NCBI RefSeq assembly: GCF_000337775.1
Contig: NZ_AOLQ01000069.1
Location: 124,001 to 188,000, forward strand
Length of the DNA stretch: 64,000 nucleotides
Direction: 5' to 3'
Origin: Haloarcula vallismortis ATCC 29715
GTDB lineage: Archaea; Halobacteriota; Halobacteria; Halobacteriales; Haloarculaceae
Shown here in pieces: positions 16,976 through 26,141 of this stretch. Under the pieces are notes generated by a model. It was not told the origin of the DNA. It saw nothing but the letters and a program-made list of their open reading frames with translations, and did no database searches. Numbering within the stretch: position 1 is the first letter of the stretch; each line of letters begins with the position of its first letter. The position numbers and the translations under genes were made by a program.

Positions 16976-17818
16976 TCACCGTTCGCGGACGACGACGAAC
17001 TCCGCAAGGTCTCGCAGGTACTCCATCGACTGTGACTCCGGGGCGTCGATGGTCGATAGCGCTTCCAGGGCGGCGTCGGATTCGGCTCGTGCCCGTTCGT
17101 TTGCCTCGTCTGTCGTCAGCTCTGTCACTTCCACCAGCGACGGCCGCTCCATCTCCGCGTCGGTTCCGGCCGGCTTGCCGAGGGTTTCGGCGTCGGCCGT
17201 CGCATCGAGTACGTCGTCGCGCATCTGGAAGGCGACGCCGACCCGTTCGGCGTACTGGCCGACAGCCTCGACCGTGTATGGGTCCGAGTCAGCCGCAATC
17301 GCTCCCAGTTCCGCCGCAGCGCGGAACAGCGCCCCGGTTTTTCGGCGGGCCAGCTCCATGTACTCCTTCTCGTTGGTGGGTTCTGCGACCAGCTCCATGG
17401 CCTCGCCCTCACCCAGTTCGACCATCGACTCGGAGACGGTCTGCATGGCGCGCTCGTCTGTCGAAAAGAGATTGAACGCTTCGCCGAGCAGGCCGTCGGA
17501 AGCGATGATTGCCGGGCCGTGACCGAAGGCCTCCCAGGCAGCCGGGGACCCCCGCCGGAGCTCTGACTCGTCGATGATGTCGTCGATGACCAGCGAGGCG
17601 TTGTGGACGAGTTCGATACCGACCGCGAAATCGACGGCATCGGCTGGCTCCCCACCCAGCGCCTCACACACCAGCACTGTCACCGTCGGCCGCACTCGCT
17701 TCCCGCCGGAAAGCGCCACATGACGCACTTCATCTGCGAGTTCGTCCGGCTCCACGCTGTCAAGAACCGCCTCTAGGCGCTCCTCGACCCGGTCTCGCCG
17801 GCGCTCGAGATACTCCAT
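16976..17818 (-). CDS. idsA: Short/medium-chain polyprenyl diphosphate synthase
   Basis: Prenyltransferase of 280 residues with both aspartate-rich motifs: VIDDIIDESELRRG (first) and QMRDDVLDATADAE (second), plus the GGKRVRPTV start region. It condenses IPP with allylic diphosphates for isoprenoid ether lipids, quinones or carotenoids. Chain length (FPP, GGPP or GFPP) depends on residues just before the first motif (HNASLVIDD) and cannot be fixed here. Monocistronic between the UPF0200 trio and etfBA. Confidence 0.92.
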   Translation of the reverse strand: MEYLERRRDRVEERLEAVLDSVEPDELADEVRHVALSGGKRVRPTVTVLVCEALGGEPADAVDFAVGIELVHNASLVIDDIIDESELRRGSPAAWEAFGHGPAIIASDGLLGEAFNLFSTDERAMQTVSESMVELGEGEAMELVAEPTNEKEYMELARRKTGALFRAAAELGAIAADSDPYTVEAVGQYAERVGVAFQMRDDVLDATADAETLGKPAGTDAEMERPSLVEVTELTTDEANERARAESDAALEALSTIDAPESQSMEYLRDLAEFVVVRER

Positions 17819-17879
17819 TACCGCTTCCTTAGGACTACCGTAAAAAGTACCTTGTCACCCGCGATTCGGTTCGTCGCGG

Positions 17880-18830
17880 CTACTGGAACTGTTCGGTGAG
17901 TGCCGGGACGACCTCGAACAGGTCGTCCTGAATGCCGTAGTCGGCGATGTCGAATATCGGCGCGTTCGGGTCGGTGTTGATGGCGACAATCGTATCCGAG
18001 CCCTTCATCCCGGCGACGTGCTGGACGGCCCCAGAGATACCGATAGCGATGTACACGTCCGGGGTGACGACTTTCCCGCTCTGGCCGACCTGACGGTCCT
18101 TTTCGAGCCAACCGTTGTCGATGAGCGGCCGCGAACCCGACACCGTTGCATCCAGCGCCTCAGCGAGGTCGTGGATGATATCCAGGTTCTCTTCTTCCTC
18201 GATCCCGCGGCCGACGGACACCAGCACGTCGGCGTCAGTGATGTCGATGTCGCCACCGCCAACCTCTTCGAAGCCCTTCACGGTGGACTTGACGGCGCTT
18301 TCGTCGATGGTCGCGTCGAATGCCTCGATTGCGGCGTCACCGTCCGCTTCGATGGTCGGCCACTCGGCCGGGCGGATGGTCACGGCCGCCTGATCGGCGT
18401 GGACATCGATTGTCGTCTCGGCTTTCGAGCCGTACAGCTCTCTGGTTGCGGTGAGGCCGTCTTCGGCGTCGATGTCGACCACGTCGGTCACGAGCGGCCG
18501 GTCCAGCCGGTTTGCGACTGCCGGTGCGTAGTCGAGGCCGTTGACGCTGTTCGGCATCAGGAGCACAGTCGGGTCCAGCTCCATGGCCAGTTGGGTGACG
18601 ACCTGCGTGTACACGCCGTGGTTGAACTCCTCGCCGATGTCGACGGTGTGGACGGCATCAACGCCCTCACGGTTTAGCTCCGCCCCGAACGCCTCGACAT
18701 CACCGCCGATGACGGCGGTGTGTAACTCGACGCCGAGTCCGTCGGCGAGATCGCGACCGGCTGCCAACTGTTCTAGACTCACTGGTCGGAGCTCGCCGCG
18801 ACGGTGTTCGGCGATAGCAAGCACCGACAT
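17880..18830 (-). CDS. etfA: Electron transfer flavoprotein alpha subunit
   Basis: Protein of 316 residues. The C-terminal FAD-binding domain is plain: GQSGKVVTPDVYIAIGISG, then AVQHVAGMKGSDTIVAINTD and DIADYGIQDDLFEVVPAL. The start overlaps the etfB stop by one base (TAATG), so the two are co-translated. With EtfB it carries electrons from acyl-CoA or other dehydrogenases to the quinone pool. No EtfQO/FixC or ferredoxin-like gene is in the window. Confidence 0.95.
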   Translation of the reverse strand: MSVLAIAEHRRGELRPVSLEQLAAGRDLADGLGVELHTAVIGGDVEAFGAELNREGVDAVHTVDIGEEFNHGVYTQVVTQLAMELDPTVLLMPNSVNGLDYAPAVANRLDRPLVTDVVDIDAEDGLTATRELYGSKAETTIDVHADQAAVTIRPAEWPTIEADGDAAIEAFDATIDESAVKSTVKGFEEVGGGDIDITDADVLVSVGRGIEEEENLDIIHDLAEALDATVSGSRPLIDNGWLEKDRQVGQSGKVVTPDVYIAIGISGAVQHVAGMKGSDTIVAINTDPNAPIFDIADYGIQDDLFEVVPALTEQFQ

Positions 18831-19621
18831 TAGCTGGTCACCCCCTTCTCCGCGAGCAGTTCAGCTAACTCGGCCGCCGTCTCCTCGGGACTCCCTTCGA
18901 ACACCGTCGCCTCGCCCTCTGTTTCTGGCTCGTACAGCGAGGTCTGTTCGAGCGGACTCTCGATTTCAGACGCGTCGAGTCCGACATCTCCCAGGCTGTA
19001 CTCTGCGAGTTCTTTGCTCTGCGCCTGCCGGATGCCCCGAAGACTCGCGTAGCGTGGATCGTTGATACCGGTCTGTATCGTCAGCACGGCAGGAATCTCG
19101 ATGTCGGTGAGTTCCTCGACGCCGCCTTCCAGTTCCCGGTGGACGCTTGCAACACCTGCCTCCAGGTCGAGATCGAGGTCGTTGACGACAGCGCCCCACT
19201 CCATGTCGAGTTTATCGGCCAGCGTGACACCAGTGGCCCCGAACCCGTCGTCGGCGGACTGGACCCCGGTCAGCACCAGGTCGGGGTCTTCCTCGGCGGC
19301 GACGGCGGCCAGCACCTCGGCTTTCGTCTCGGGGTCCAGCAGGCCGGCATCCTCGAGTGCGTCGTCCCAGACACGGATTGCGCGGTCGGCCCCCTTCGCC
19401 AGCGCCTGTCGGATTGTCTCGTCGGTTTCGGACGGGCCGATGGTGACGGTGACGACCTCGACGTCGTCGTGAGCCTCTTTTACCTGAACGGCCTCTTCGA
19501 CAGCGTACTCGTCCCACTCGTTGAGGTCGGCTGTGACGTATCGGTCGTCGATAGCGAGTCCGTCGATCTCGAACTCATCATCGACAGCCGCCACCTCCTT
19601 TACCGTGACAAGAATTTTCAT
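18830..19621 (-). CDS. etfB: Electron transfer flavoprotein beta subunit
   Basis: Protein of 263 residues starting MKILVTVKEVAAVDDEFEID, with the AMP/adenine-binding region VLTGVQSADDGFGATGVTLADKL and the recognition-loop area ALTIQTGINDPRYASLRGIRQAQ. It leads the etfBA operon. Confidence 0.95.
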   Translation of the reverse strand: MKILVTVKEVAAVDDEFEIDGLAIDDRYVTADLNEWDEYAVEEAVQVKEAHDDVEVVTVTIGPSETDETIRQALAKGADRAIRVWDDALEDAGLLDPETKAEVLAAVAAEEDPDLVLTGVQSADDGFGATGVTLADKLDMEWGAVVNDLDLDLEAGVASVHRELEGGVEELTDIEIPAVLTIQTGINDPRYASLRGIRQAQSKELAEYSLGDVGLDASEIESPLEQTSLYEPETEGEATVFEGSPEETAAELAELLAEKGVTS

Positions 19622-19705
19622 ACCGGCAGTGCGACCGGACAGCGAATAAACGTTTTCGAACCAGAAACCACGCCCGGCTTGTTTACATTCCGGCAGTTCT
19701 ACGGG

Positions 19706-20809
19706 CTACTCGTCGAAGTCGGTGATGTCCTCGTCCGGGAACGAGATAAGGTTCTCCCGACCGATGCGGAGCTTGTCGACGCGGCCTTCCTCGTCCATCG
19801 ACGAGAGCAACTGGGACACTTTCGCGTTCGACCAGCCGGTCTCGGAGACGATGCGGGCCTGCTTCATCCGACCGCCGTTCTCTTCGAGGAGCCGCTCGAC
19901 GCGTTCCTCGTCGCTCAGCAGCTCGACATCGACATCGTCGGCGGCCGTGGCGTCGCTCGCTGCGGTTGCCGTCCCGGTGGTGCTGTCGTCTCCAGCGTCG
20001 TCGGCCCCGGCTCCGACTGATGGCAGGGCGTCAGTGTATCCTGTTTTGAACATGTACCCGACGGCACCAACGAGCAGCAACATCAGTACGACTCCACCGA
20101 TCCAGGCCGAGCCGATGCCACCGAAAATCGACTCCGGGGTTCCCGTCGGTGTCTCGGTCGTCGGTTGCTCGCCGGTGTACACGACAGACAGGTATCCCGG
20201 CTCAAACGTCCGTCGCCCCTCAAAGACCAGCTTTCCGTCGTCGACGGCGCTCGGGGCGCTCTCTACCCCGTACCCAGTCGGCGGCGAGATAACGAGTCGC
20301 TGGTCTGCAGTTAGCGTCCCGAACCACGTGCCCTCGGTTGAATTGAACGCGTCCCCAACGACAATGTTCTCGCTGGTGACAACCGCGAAGTTCGTCCACG
20401 TAAACTCGAGGATCAGCTGCCCCTTCCGGTCTGATACCTCGTACCGACGGTCGACATCGGTAATCTCCATCTCACGACCGGTGACCGTACTGGCCTCGTC
20501 TTTTGCCTCCCGGAACGCCGGCAGCCACACCGCCTCGCCGTCGTCGCTAGCGAACTGCTCACCGGTGTTTCTGAACGACTCAGTTTCGCTTTCGTCGAGC
20601 GCGTAGGTGTCTGTTATCGTCCACTTGGCGTCGCCGTTCGATTGTATCTGGAGGGCAAACGTCGTGTTCTCCGCGACCGGTGCTGGCGTCCCGGTGGTCT
20701 GCTGTGCGGAGACAGTGTCCGCTGTTGCCGCTGTCGCAAGCGGTGGGGTCGCCAACAGGGCAAACAGGACAAGGAGGAGGGCACCTGAAAGCCGCGGGGT
20801 CATTCTCAT
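19706..20809 (-). CDS. Membrane-anchored winged-helix protein with an extracytoplasmic domain
   Basis: Protein of 367 residues: signal peptide (LSGALLLVLFALLATPPLATA), an outside domain of about 200 residues (beta-rich, NTTFALQIQSNGDAKWTITDTYAL), one membrane span (WIGGVVLMLLLVGAVGYMF, about residues 238-256), an acidic linker, and a cytoplasmic winged helix (RVERLLEENGGRMKQARIVSETGWSNAKVSQLLSSMDEEG). This single-span layout suggests transmembrane signalling to a DNA-binding domain. It is divergent from the secreted protein at 20958, a likely target or partner. Confidence 0.8.
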   Translation of the reverse strand: MRMTPRLSGALLLVLFALLATPPLATAATADTVSAQQTTGTPAPVAENTTFALQIQSNGDAKWTITDTYALDESETESFRNTGEQFASDDGEAVWLPAFREAKDEASTVTGREMEITDVDRRYEVSDRKGQLILEFTWTNFAVVTSENIVVGDAFNSTEGTWFGTLTADQRLVISPPTGYGVESAPSAVDDGKLVFEGRRTFEPGYLSVVYTGEQPTTETPTGTPESIFGGIGSAWIGGVVLMLLLVGAVGYMFKTGYTDALPSVGAGADDAGDDSTTGTATAASDATAADDVDVELLSDEERVERLLEENGGRMKQARIVSETGWSNAKVSQLLSSMDEEGRVDKLRIGRENLISFPDEDITDFDE

Positions 20810-20957
20810 TCATCGATGAACGTTCTGGGGGCAAAACCCTTTCTATCCAAGAATAAAACGTCAGCGGACGCTTTGAAAGGTCTAACCCCCTCTCAGGCGA
20901 TTATTGAGACATGGAGAATGGGGAGATTTTTGTACGGTGGGTGAGTACCTGTCGGTG

Positions 20958-22190
20958 ATGCGTCCCCTCCCCGCAGTCGGTGTGATCCTCCTCATGGTTG
21001 TTTCCATGGCTGCCCCCGTGGCTGGGGGCGTCTTGCCGGCCCAGACCGCTGACGGCAGCGACCAGTTACCACAGATTACGGCTGTCGACAACACGACGAA
21101 CCATCTCGCGATCCCGGCCAGTGATGTCCGGTCGACGACGTACAACCGATCCTCAATCGATGTCGGCGTCGCGGTTGCAGCCGGGTCCAGCGACCTCCGG
21201 AGCGATTACGCGACGACGACGTTTGAGCGGCAGTTCTTCCAGCAGGACAGCGAGGCCGCTCGCGACCGCCTTGTCGACGAGGCGCTGACAGATATCGAAA
21301 GCCAGCGAACGAGTCTCGAACGACGTAATCAGGCCGCAATCCAGCAATACGCCAGCGGTACCATAACCGCCACTGAGTTCCTGCGGCAGCTGGCATTGAT
21401 CGACGTTGAGTCCCGTCAACTTGCCTCCCGGCTTGACGGAATTCGGGCGGCCGCCGGCACTGCACCGGACTACTCACTCTCACCGGCCCAGCGCTTCCGC
21501 CTGGAAAACAACAGGGGTGTACTCAAGACGCACCGCGGCCCGATAAGCCAGCGTATCAGCGACGAGACCGCCGGGACAGTCGAGCCGAACGCGGTGTACG
21601 TTGAGGCGTCTTCAGAGGGATATATGCTGTCTACGGTCGCGGACGGGCAGTACACGCGTGAGACGTATCTCGGACAGGACCGTGAACAGACAGCAGTTGA
21701 CCAGTTCGCACAGACCGACGACTCCCTCGGTGCAGTCAACACGCGGGCAGAGGCCCTCTATCCGTGGCTTTACAGTAAGCAGTACCCGTCTGTACAGACA
21801 TACGGCCGGAGTGCCATCTACCAGATTCAGGCCGACCATTCGAACGGCCAACTGACTGCCTATCTCGACGGCGGTACGACGAATGTCTTCTATGAGACCC
21901 AGACGCTCGAACTGACGACGGTCGACCGGTCGGAAGTGGCGACAGGGCTAAACCAGTCGGTTCGGGTCCGAGTTCAGCAGTCGTTCGAGTCAGGACCACT
22001 GCTCATCACGGTCACTGACAACAGCACGGGCTCGACGACCGATGCGACCGTCAGAATAAACGGCAAACGGCTCGGTACGACCGGGACGGACGGCGCTCTC
22101 TGGACGGTCGAACCCCGTGGAGAGTACACGGTTGTCGCCACCACACAGGACGGCGAACGGGTTCAAGTCCCTGTCAGCGGGTCGGCGTAA
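20958..22190 (+). CDS. Secreted/anchored haloarchaeal protein of unknown function
   Basis: Protein of 410 residues with a signal peptide (VGVILLMVVSMAAPVAGG) ending in an Ala/Gly cleavage site. A central helical region is rich in Arg/Glu/Gln (YKxDVES-like LTDIESQRTSLERRNQAAIQ). The C-terminal 60 residues form an Ig-like or carboxypeptidase-regulatory-like beta domain (VTDNSTGSTTDATVRINGK). I recall similar proteins under DUF7096 next to membrane-HTH genes, not verified. ATG 20958 gives a clean signal peptide; the upstream in-frame start adds 18 residues. Confidence 0.75.
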   Translation: MRPLPAVGVILLMVVSMAAPVAGGVLPAQTADGSDQLPQITAVDNTTNHLAIPASDVRSTTYNRSSIDVGVAVAAGSSDLRSDYATTTFERQFFQQDSEAARDRLVDEALTDIESQRTSLERRNQAAIQQYASGTITATEFLRQLALIDVESRQLASRLDGIRAAAGTAPDYSLSPAQRFRLENNRGVLKTHRGPISQRISDETAGTVEPNAVYVEASSEGYMLSTVADGQYTRETYLGQDREQTAVDQFAQTDDSLGAVNTRAEALYPWLYSKQYPSVQTYGRSAIYQIQADHSNGQLTAYLDGGTTNVFYETQTLELTTVDRSEVATGLNQSVRVRVQQSFESGPLLITVTDNSTGSTTDATVRINGKRLGTTGTDGALWTVEPRGEYTVVATTQDGERVQVPVSGSA

Positions 22191-22356
22191 CGACGCAGGA
22201 ACGTTGTGAACCGATGTCACCCGACACTTCTGAATCGTCGTAACCGCATGTGAAATACTCGCTCAGGGCTGTCAGCGAACGTTTCGGGTTCAGATGCAAA
22301 CGGTCACGGTAAGTACGCCGAAAAATGGCCACTCGCGTTGCTCGTGACTGACGGGC

Positions 22357-22977
22357 TTACTCGGGCACTTCTGCAATCGTCGTGATTGCACGTGGACTGC
22401 CTGGCCGAGACTGTTGAATGTGGTGCTCGAACTCTTCGAACCCGGCCTCAGTGAACATCCGGTCGGCCTCCTCCTCGTCGTAAAACAGCATGATAGCATC
22501 GGCCATCTTCTGGAAGACTGTCGAGTTCGGGTAGTCGGGGCCGACGATGAGAACCTTGCCACCGGGTTTGGTCAGTCGGCGACACTCAGCGAGCGCGTCG
22601 ACGGGGTTAGGCCAGTACTCGATAGATCCTGAGGACCACACGGCGTCGAAGCTGTTATCTTTGAACGGGAGTCGTTCGGCGTCACCGAGGTGGTAGCGTA
22701 CGTCGCCGAACTTGCCAAACTTCTCGAAGGCTTTCGAGAGCTGGTGGGGGCTCTGGTCGAGCCCGTACACGGTATCGACGTGTTCGAGCAGTCCCTCGGT
22801 GGCGAAGCCGGTGCCACAGCCGACATCGAGGACTCTGTCGTCGGGCGCAAGGTCGAGCATTGCGATCGCCTCATCGCGCATCCGTTCGTCCCAGATGAAG
22901 GGGTTGATCTGGTCGTACACCTTCGAGAGGTACTTGTAGAACGTCCGCGCGCGGGCCTTGTTCTCGAGGACTCCCAT
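22357..22977 (-). CDS. SAM-dependent methyltransferase, menaquinone-type
   Basis: Class I methyltransferase of 206 residues. Motif I is VLDVGCGTGFATEGL, followed by VYGLDQSPHQL, AERLPFKDNSFDAVWSSGSIEYWPNP and the post-motif PGGKVLIVG. The N-terminus ENKARARTFYKYLSKVYDQINPFIW resembles MenG/UbiE-type quinone methyltransferases and plant MPBQ/MSBQ enzymes, so a step in menaquinone methylation is plausible. I chose ATG 22977, as the sequence before it is non-conserved. Confidence 0.85.
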   Translation of the reverse strand: MGVLENKARARTFYKYLSKVYDQINPFIWDERMRDEAIAMLDLAPDDRVLDVGCGTGFATEGLLEHVDTVYGLDQSPHQLSKAFEKFGKFGDVRYHLGDAERLPFKDNSFDAVWSSGSIEYWPNPVDALAECRRLTKPGGKVLIVGPDYPNSTVFQKMADAIMLFYDEEEADRMFTEAGFEEFEHHIQQSRPGSPRAITTIAEVPE

Positions 22978-23092
22978 TACTGCCAGCTTAGGACTTGGCG
23001 GTGATAATTCCCCGGATTTTGGCCGATGTCTCACACGGAGAAACTTCGCAACTACCAAATAGCCGCTCTGGCAACGCTCACATGATTAGAGA

Positions 23093-23425
23093 ATGCCACG
23101 GCCAGAAGTTCTTGACAGGATACAGGAGGCCGAGCAGGAGGCCGACGAGATCGTCGCAGAGGCCGAACAAGACCGCGAAGACCGCATCGCGGAGGCTCGG
23201 GAGGAGGCCGAAGAGATCCGCGATTCCGCACGGGACGAGGCCGAGGCGGCCGCAGAGGACCGTCTTGAGGCGGCTCGCGAAGAGATCGAGGCCGAGCGTG
23301 AGCAAATCATCGAAGACGGTGAGAGCGCACGCGACGACCTCGAACAGCAGGCCGGTGAACAGATCGACGAGGTAGTCGAATACGTCACAGACCTGTTCGA
23401 GGAGGCGGTGCATGCTCAGACCTGA
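23093..23425 (+). CDS. atpH: A-type ATP synthase subunit H
   Basis: Coiled-coil protein of 110 residues, almost entirely Glu/Ala/Arg heptads, starting MPRPEVLDRIQEAEQEADEIV. It forms the peripheral stalk with subunit E. First gene of the ATP synthase cluster; its end overlaps atpI by 14 bases. Confidence 0.93.
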   Translation: MPRPEVLDRIQEAEQEADEIVAEAEQDREDRIAEAREEAEEIRDSARDEAEAAAEDRLEAAREEIEAEREQIIEDGESARDDLEQQAGEQIDEVVEYVTDLFEEAVHAQT

Positions 23426-25640
23426 GAAGATGTGCCGCGTCTCGGTGACGGGGTCGAAGCGTGCGATGGAGCAGACTATCGAGGCCGTTCACGACCTCGA
23501 TATGCTCCACGTCACCGAGTATGACGGCTCCTGGGACGGCTTCGAACCCGGGAACTCACTCGAGGGCACCAACGAGGTATCGGACAAGCTCGTTACGGTT
23601 CGCTCGCTCCAGTCCATTCTGGCTGTCAGCGAGGAAGACGCCGGGCCGACTCGGGTCGTCACCGACGAGGCAATCGAGGAGCAACTCGACGAGGTTCGAA
23701 CGGCGGTCAACGAACTCGACGACCGGCGCGACGATGTTCGGGACGAGCTCCGGGCCGTCGAGGACCAGATTAATACGATGGCTCCGTTCGTCGCGCTCGG
23801 CATCGATCTCGACCTGCTCCGTGGCTACGACTCGTTGTCTGTCGTTGTCGGCGAGGGTGACAGCGACGAAATCGAGGCTGTCCTCGCAGATAGCGACATC
23901 GAAACGTTCGAGCTGTTCACCGAAGACGGCGTTGTCGCCGTGTTCGCACAGGCCGACGAAGACGCCCTGCAGGACGCGCTGGTCGGGGCAACGTTCTCCC
24001 GACTCGAAGTCCCCGACGGCGAGGGCGACCCGTCGACGTACCTCGAAGAGCTGGAACACGAGAAGCAACAGCTCGAATCGAAGCTCTCGACCGTCGAAGA
24101 CGAACTCGACGAGCTCCGCCTCGACCACGCCGGATTCCTGCTCGCAGCGGAGGAGAAGCTGGCTATCGAGGCACAAAAGGGCGAAGCACCGCTCACCTTC
24201 GCGACGACGGAGAACGCCTTCATCGCCGAGGGCTGGATTCCGAACGAGCGCTACGAGGAGTTCGAGCGCGCCCTTTCGAGTACTGTCGGCGATGCTATCG
24301 ACATCGACCGGATTGAAATCGCCGAGTACGACAGCGAGGGGCACGCGGAATCTCACGAAGAAGTTGAACGCGAAGGCGGCAACGGCGGCGAGCCGGTCGG
24401 CAGTTCCGTCGACGCGCCCGAGCCCGAAAGCGAGCGCCAACCGCAGGAGACCGTCGCCGACGGCGGCGTCATCACGATGGGTGACGACGCGCCGCCCGTC
24501 ATTCAGGACAACCCGAGCGGCGTCCGTCCATTCGAGGACCTCGTTGAGGTCGTCAACCGCCCGAAGTACGGCGAGTTCGACCCGACGGTCGCGTTCTTCC
24601 TGACGTTCCCGGCCTTCTTCGGGTTCATGATCGGTGACCTCGGGTACGGGCTGCTGTACCTGGCACTGGGCTACGGGCTGTATTCGAAGGTCGACAGTGA
24701 CGTGCTGAAGAGCCTCGGTGGCGTCGGCATGTGGGCCGGCGGGTTCACCGCGCTGTTCGGCGTGCTGTACGGCGAGTTCTTCGGGCTCCACCAGCTCGGG
24801 GAGATCGTCTGGGGCGGCAAGCCGCCGATGCACAAGGGCCTGCAGCCGACTTACTCCGGCTACGCGCTGGCCTGGCTGACGATGAGTCTGCTCGCCGGGA
24901 CGGTTCACCTCGCCGCAGGCTGGGTCTTCGACTTCATCGAGAACCTGAGCCACAGTCTCTGGGACGCCGTCACCGAAAGCGGCTCCTGGCTGCTGATGCT
25001 GTTCGGCCTCTGGGCGTGGGTGTTCTCCGGTGCGAACGGTGCAGCGCCAGACTTCCTCTACACGGCCGAGGCTGGCGTCTTCGCCGGGAACCCGTACGCC
25101 TGGGGCTTCACCGGACTGCCGGCCATCAATCTGTTTACGATTCCGGGGCTGGGCGCGCCGTTCTCGGCGTGGCTGGTCCTCTTCTTCGCCGGCCTCGTGT
25201 TGCTGGCCCTCGCTGACCCCATCGAGGTCGTCGAATTCCTCAACGTGCTGGTGAACGTCCTGTCGTACACGCGGCTGGCCGCCGTGTTGCTGGCCAAGGC
25301 CGGGATGGCCTTCGTGGTCAACCTGCTGTTCTTCGGGGCCTACTCGCACGACGGCGAGTTCCACTTCCTCATCGGGCACGGGCCTGAGTGGGCAGTCGCC
25401 GAATACGGACAAGAGGCGATTATGTTCCCCGGTCTCATCCACTCGGGCATCGCTGCTGCGCTGGTCGGCGTCCTCATCCTCGTCATCGGCCACCTGCTCG
25501 TGCTAGTGCTCGGTATCACTAGCGCCGGCCTCCAGGGTGTGCGACTCGAATACGTGGAGTTCTTCGGGAAGTTCTTCGAAGGCGGCGGGAAGCGGTACAA
25601 CCCGTTCGGCTACGAGCGCAACTACACGACTGAAGACTGA
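23412..25640 (+). CDS. atpI: A-type ATP synthase subunit I (subunit a-like)
   Basis: Protein of 742 residues. The N-terminal half is cytoplasmic with coiled-coil arms (LEHEKQQLESKLSTVEDELDEL), then an acidic disordered insertion (EGGNGGEPVGSSVDAPEPESERQ). The C-terminal half holds about seven spans beginning VAFFLTFPAFFGFMIGDLGYGLLY. The essential arginine for the proton half-channels lies in the segment LNVLVNVLSYTRLAAVLLAKAG. Couples H+ flow to the K ring. Confidence 0.95.
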   Translation: MLRPEKMCRVSVTGSKRAMEQTIEAVHDLDMLHVTEYDGSWDGFEPGNSLEGTNEVSDKLVTVRSLQSILAVSEEDAGPTRVVTDEAIEEQLDEVRTAVNELDDRRDDVRDELRAVEDQINTMAPFVALGIDLDLLRGYDSLSVVVGEGDSDEIEAVLADSDIETFELFTEDGVVAVFAQADEDALQDALVGATFSRLEVPDGEGDPSTYLEELEHEKQQLESKLSTVEDELDELRLDHAGFLLAAEEKLAIEAQKGEAPLTFATTENAFIAEGWIPNERYEEFERALSSTVGDAIDIDRIEIAEYDSEGHAESHEEVEREGGNGGEPVGSSVDAPEPESERQPQETVADGGVITMGDDAPPVIQDNPSGVRPFEDLVEVVNRPKYGEFDPTVAFFLTFPAFFGFMIGDLGYGLLYLALGYGLYSKVDSDVLKSLGGVGMWAGGFTALFGVLYGEFFGLHQLGEIVWGGKPPMHKGLQPTYSGYALAWLTMSLLAGTVHLAAGWVFDFIENLSHSLWDAVTESGSWLLMLFGLWAWVFSGANGAAPDFLYTAEAGVFAGNPYAWGFTGLPAINLFTIPGLGAPFSAWLVLFFAGLVLLALADPIEVVEFLNVLVNVLSYTRLAAVLLAKAGMAFVVNLLFFGAYSHDGEFHFLIGHGPEWAVAEYGQEAIMFPGLIHSGIAAALVGVLILVIGHLLVLVLGITSAGLQGVRLEYVEFFGKFFEGGGKRYNPFGYERNYTTED

Positions 25641-25858
25641 GCGCGCGCTTCTCCCGCTTTCGGCCTGACAGTGGCCGGTTACCACTGGTTTTAGTTTCCG
25701 TCTCGCGAGTGTCGACTGCTACACGCTCACAACCGACAACAGCAGAGCCGCTAAACCGCCAGAACAGCACGCTGACGAACCGTTTTGGGAAGCTTTATGA
25801 ACTACGTGGATTCAAATACGCCTGTTCGGACACGAGCAATTCCAGAGACTACACATCC
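25641..25858 (+). promoter_or_regulatory. Gap before atpK with a possible internal promoter
   Basis: A 218-base gap, long for this otherwise compact cluster. It contains GAAGCTTTATGAAC with a TATA-like CTTTATGA at 25793-25800, about 59-66 bases before the atpK ATG. An extra promoter here would raise transcripts for the ring subunit, which is needed in many copies per complex. Confidence 0.4.
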
Positions 25859-26119
25859 ATGATCGAAACCATCGCACTCCTTGTCAACGCAGTACTGCAG
25901 GAAGGTACCGCCAGTGCTCCAGCTATTCCGGCTTCAGCCGGCGCAGCGCTCGCCGTCGGACTCGCCGCGCTCGGCTCGGGGTATGCGGAACGAGGGATCG
26001 GGGCCGCCGCCGTCGGCGCAATCGCAGAGGACGAGAGCATGTTCGGCCGCGGGCTCATCCTGACAGTCCTGCCGGAAACGCTCGTCATTCTCGCGCTTGT
26101 CGTCGTCTTCGTCGTCTAA
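25859..26119 (+). CDS. atpK: A-type ATP synthase subunit K (proteolipid ring)
   Basis: Hydrophobic protein of 86 residues, short for an archaeal K subunit but typical of haloarchaea. It has two membrane helices: ALAVGLAALGSGYAERGIGAAAVG and RGLILTVLPETLVILALVVVFVV. The ion-binding carboxylate is the glutamate in LPETLVIL. The N-terminal MIETIALLVNAVLQEGTAS may be a leader or a short tail. The ATG at 25859 is chosen because the sequence before it is not membrane-like. Confidence 0.93.
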   Translation: MIETIALLVNAVLQEGTASAPAIPASAGAALAVGLAALGSGYAERGIGAAAVGAIAEDESMFGRGLILTVLPETLVILALVVVFVV

Positions 26120-26141
26120 CAACACTCCGCCTTTTCCAATA

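Noticed and set aside
16194-17522. A 442-codon plus-strand frame over the UPF0200 trio and idsA
   Set aside because: Ser/Arg-rich translation typical of an antisense frame; the minus-strand genes are certain.
23556-25493. A 645-codon minus-strand frame opposite atpI
   Set aside because: Shadow of atpI in a GC-rich genome; no recognisable motif and no start signal.
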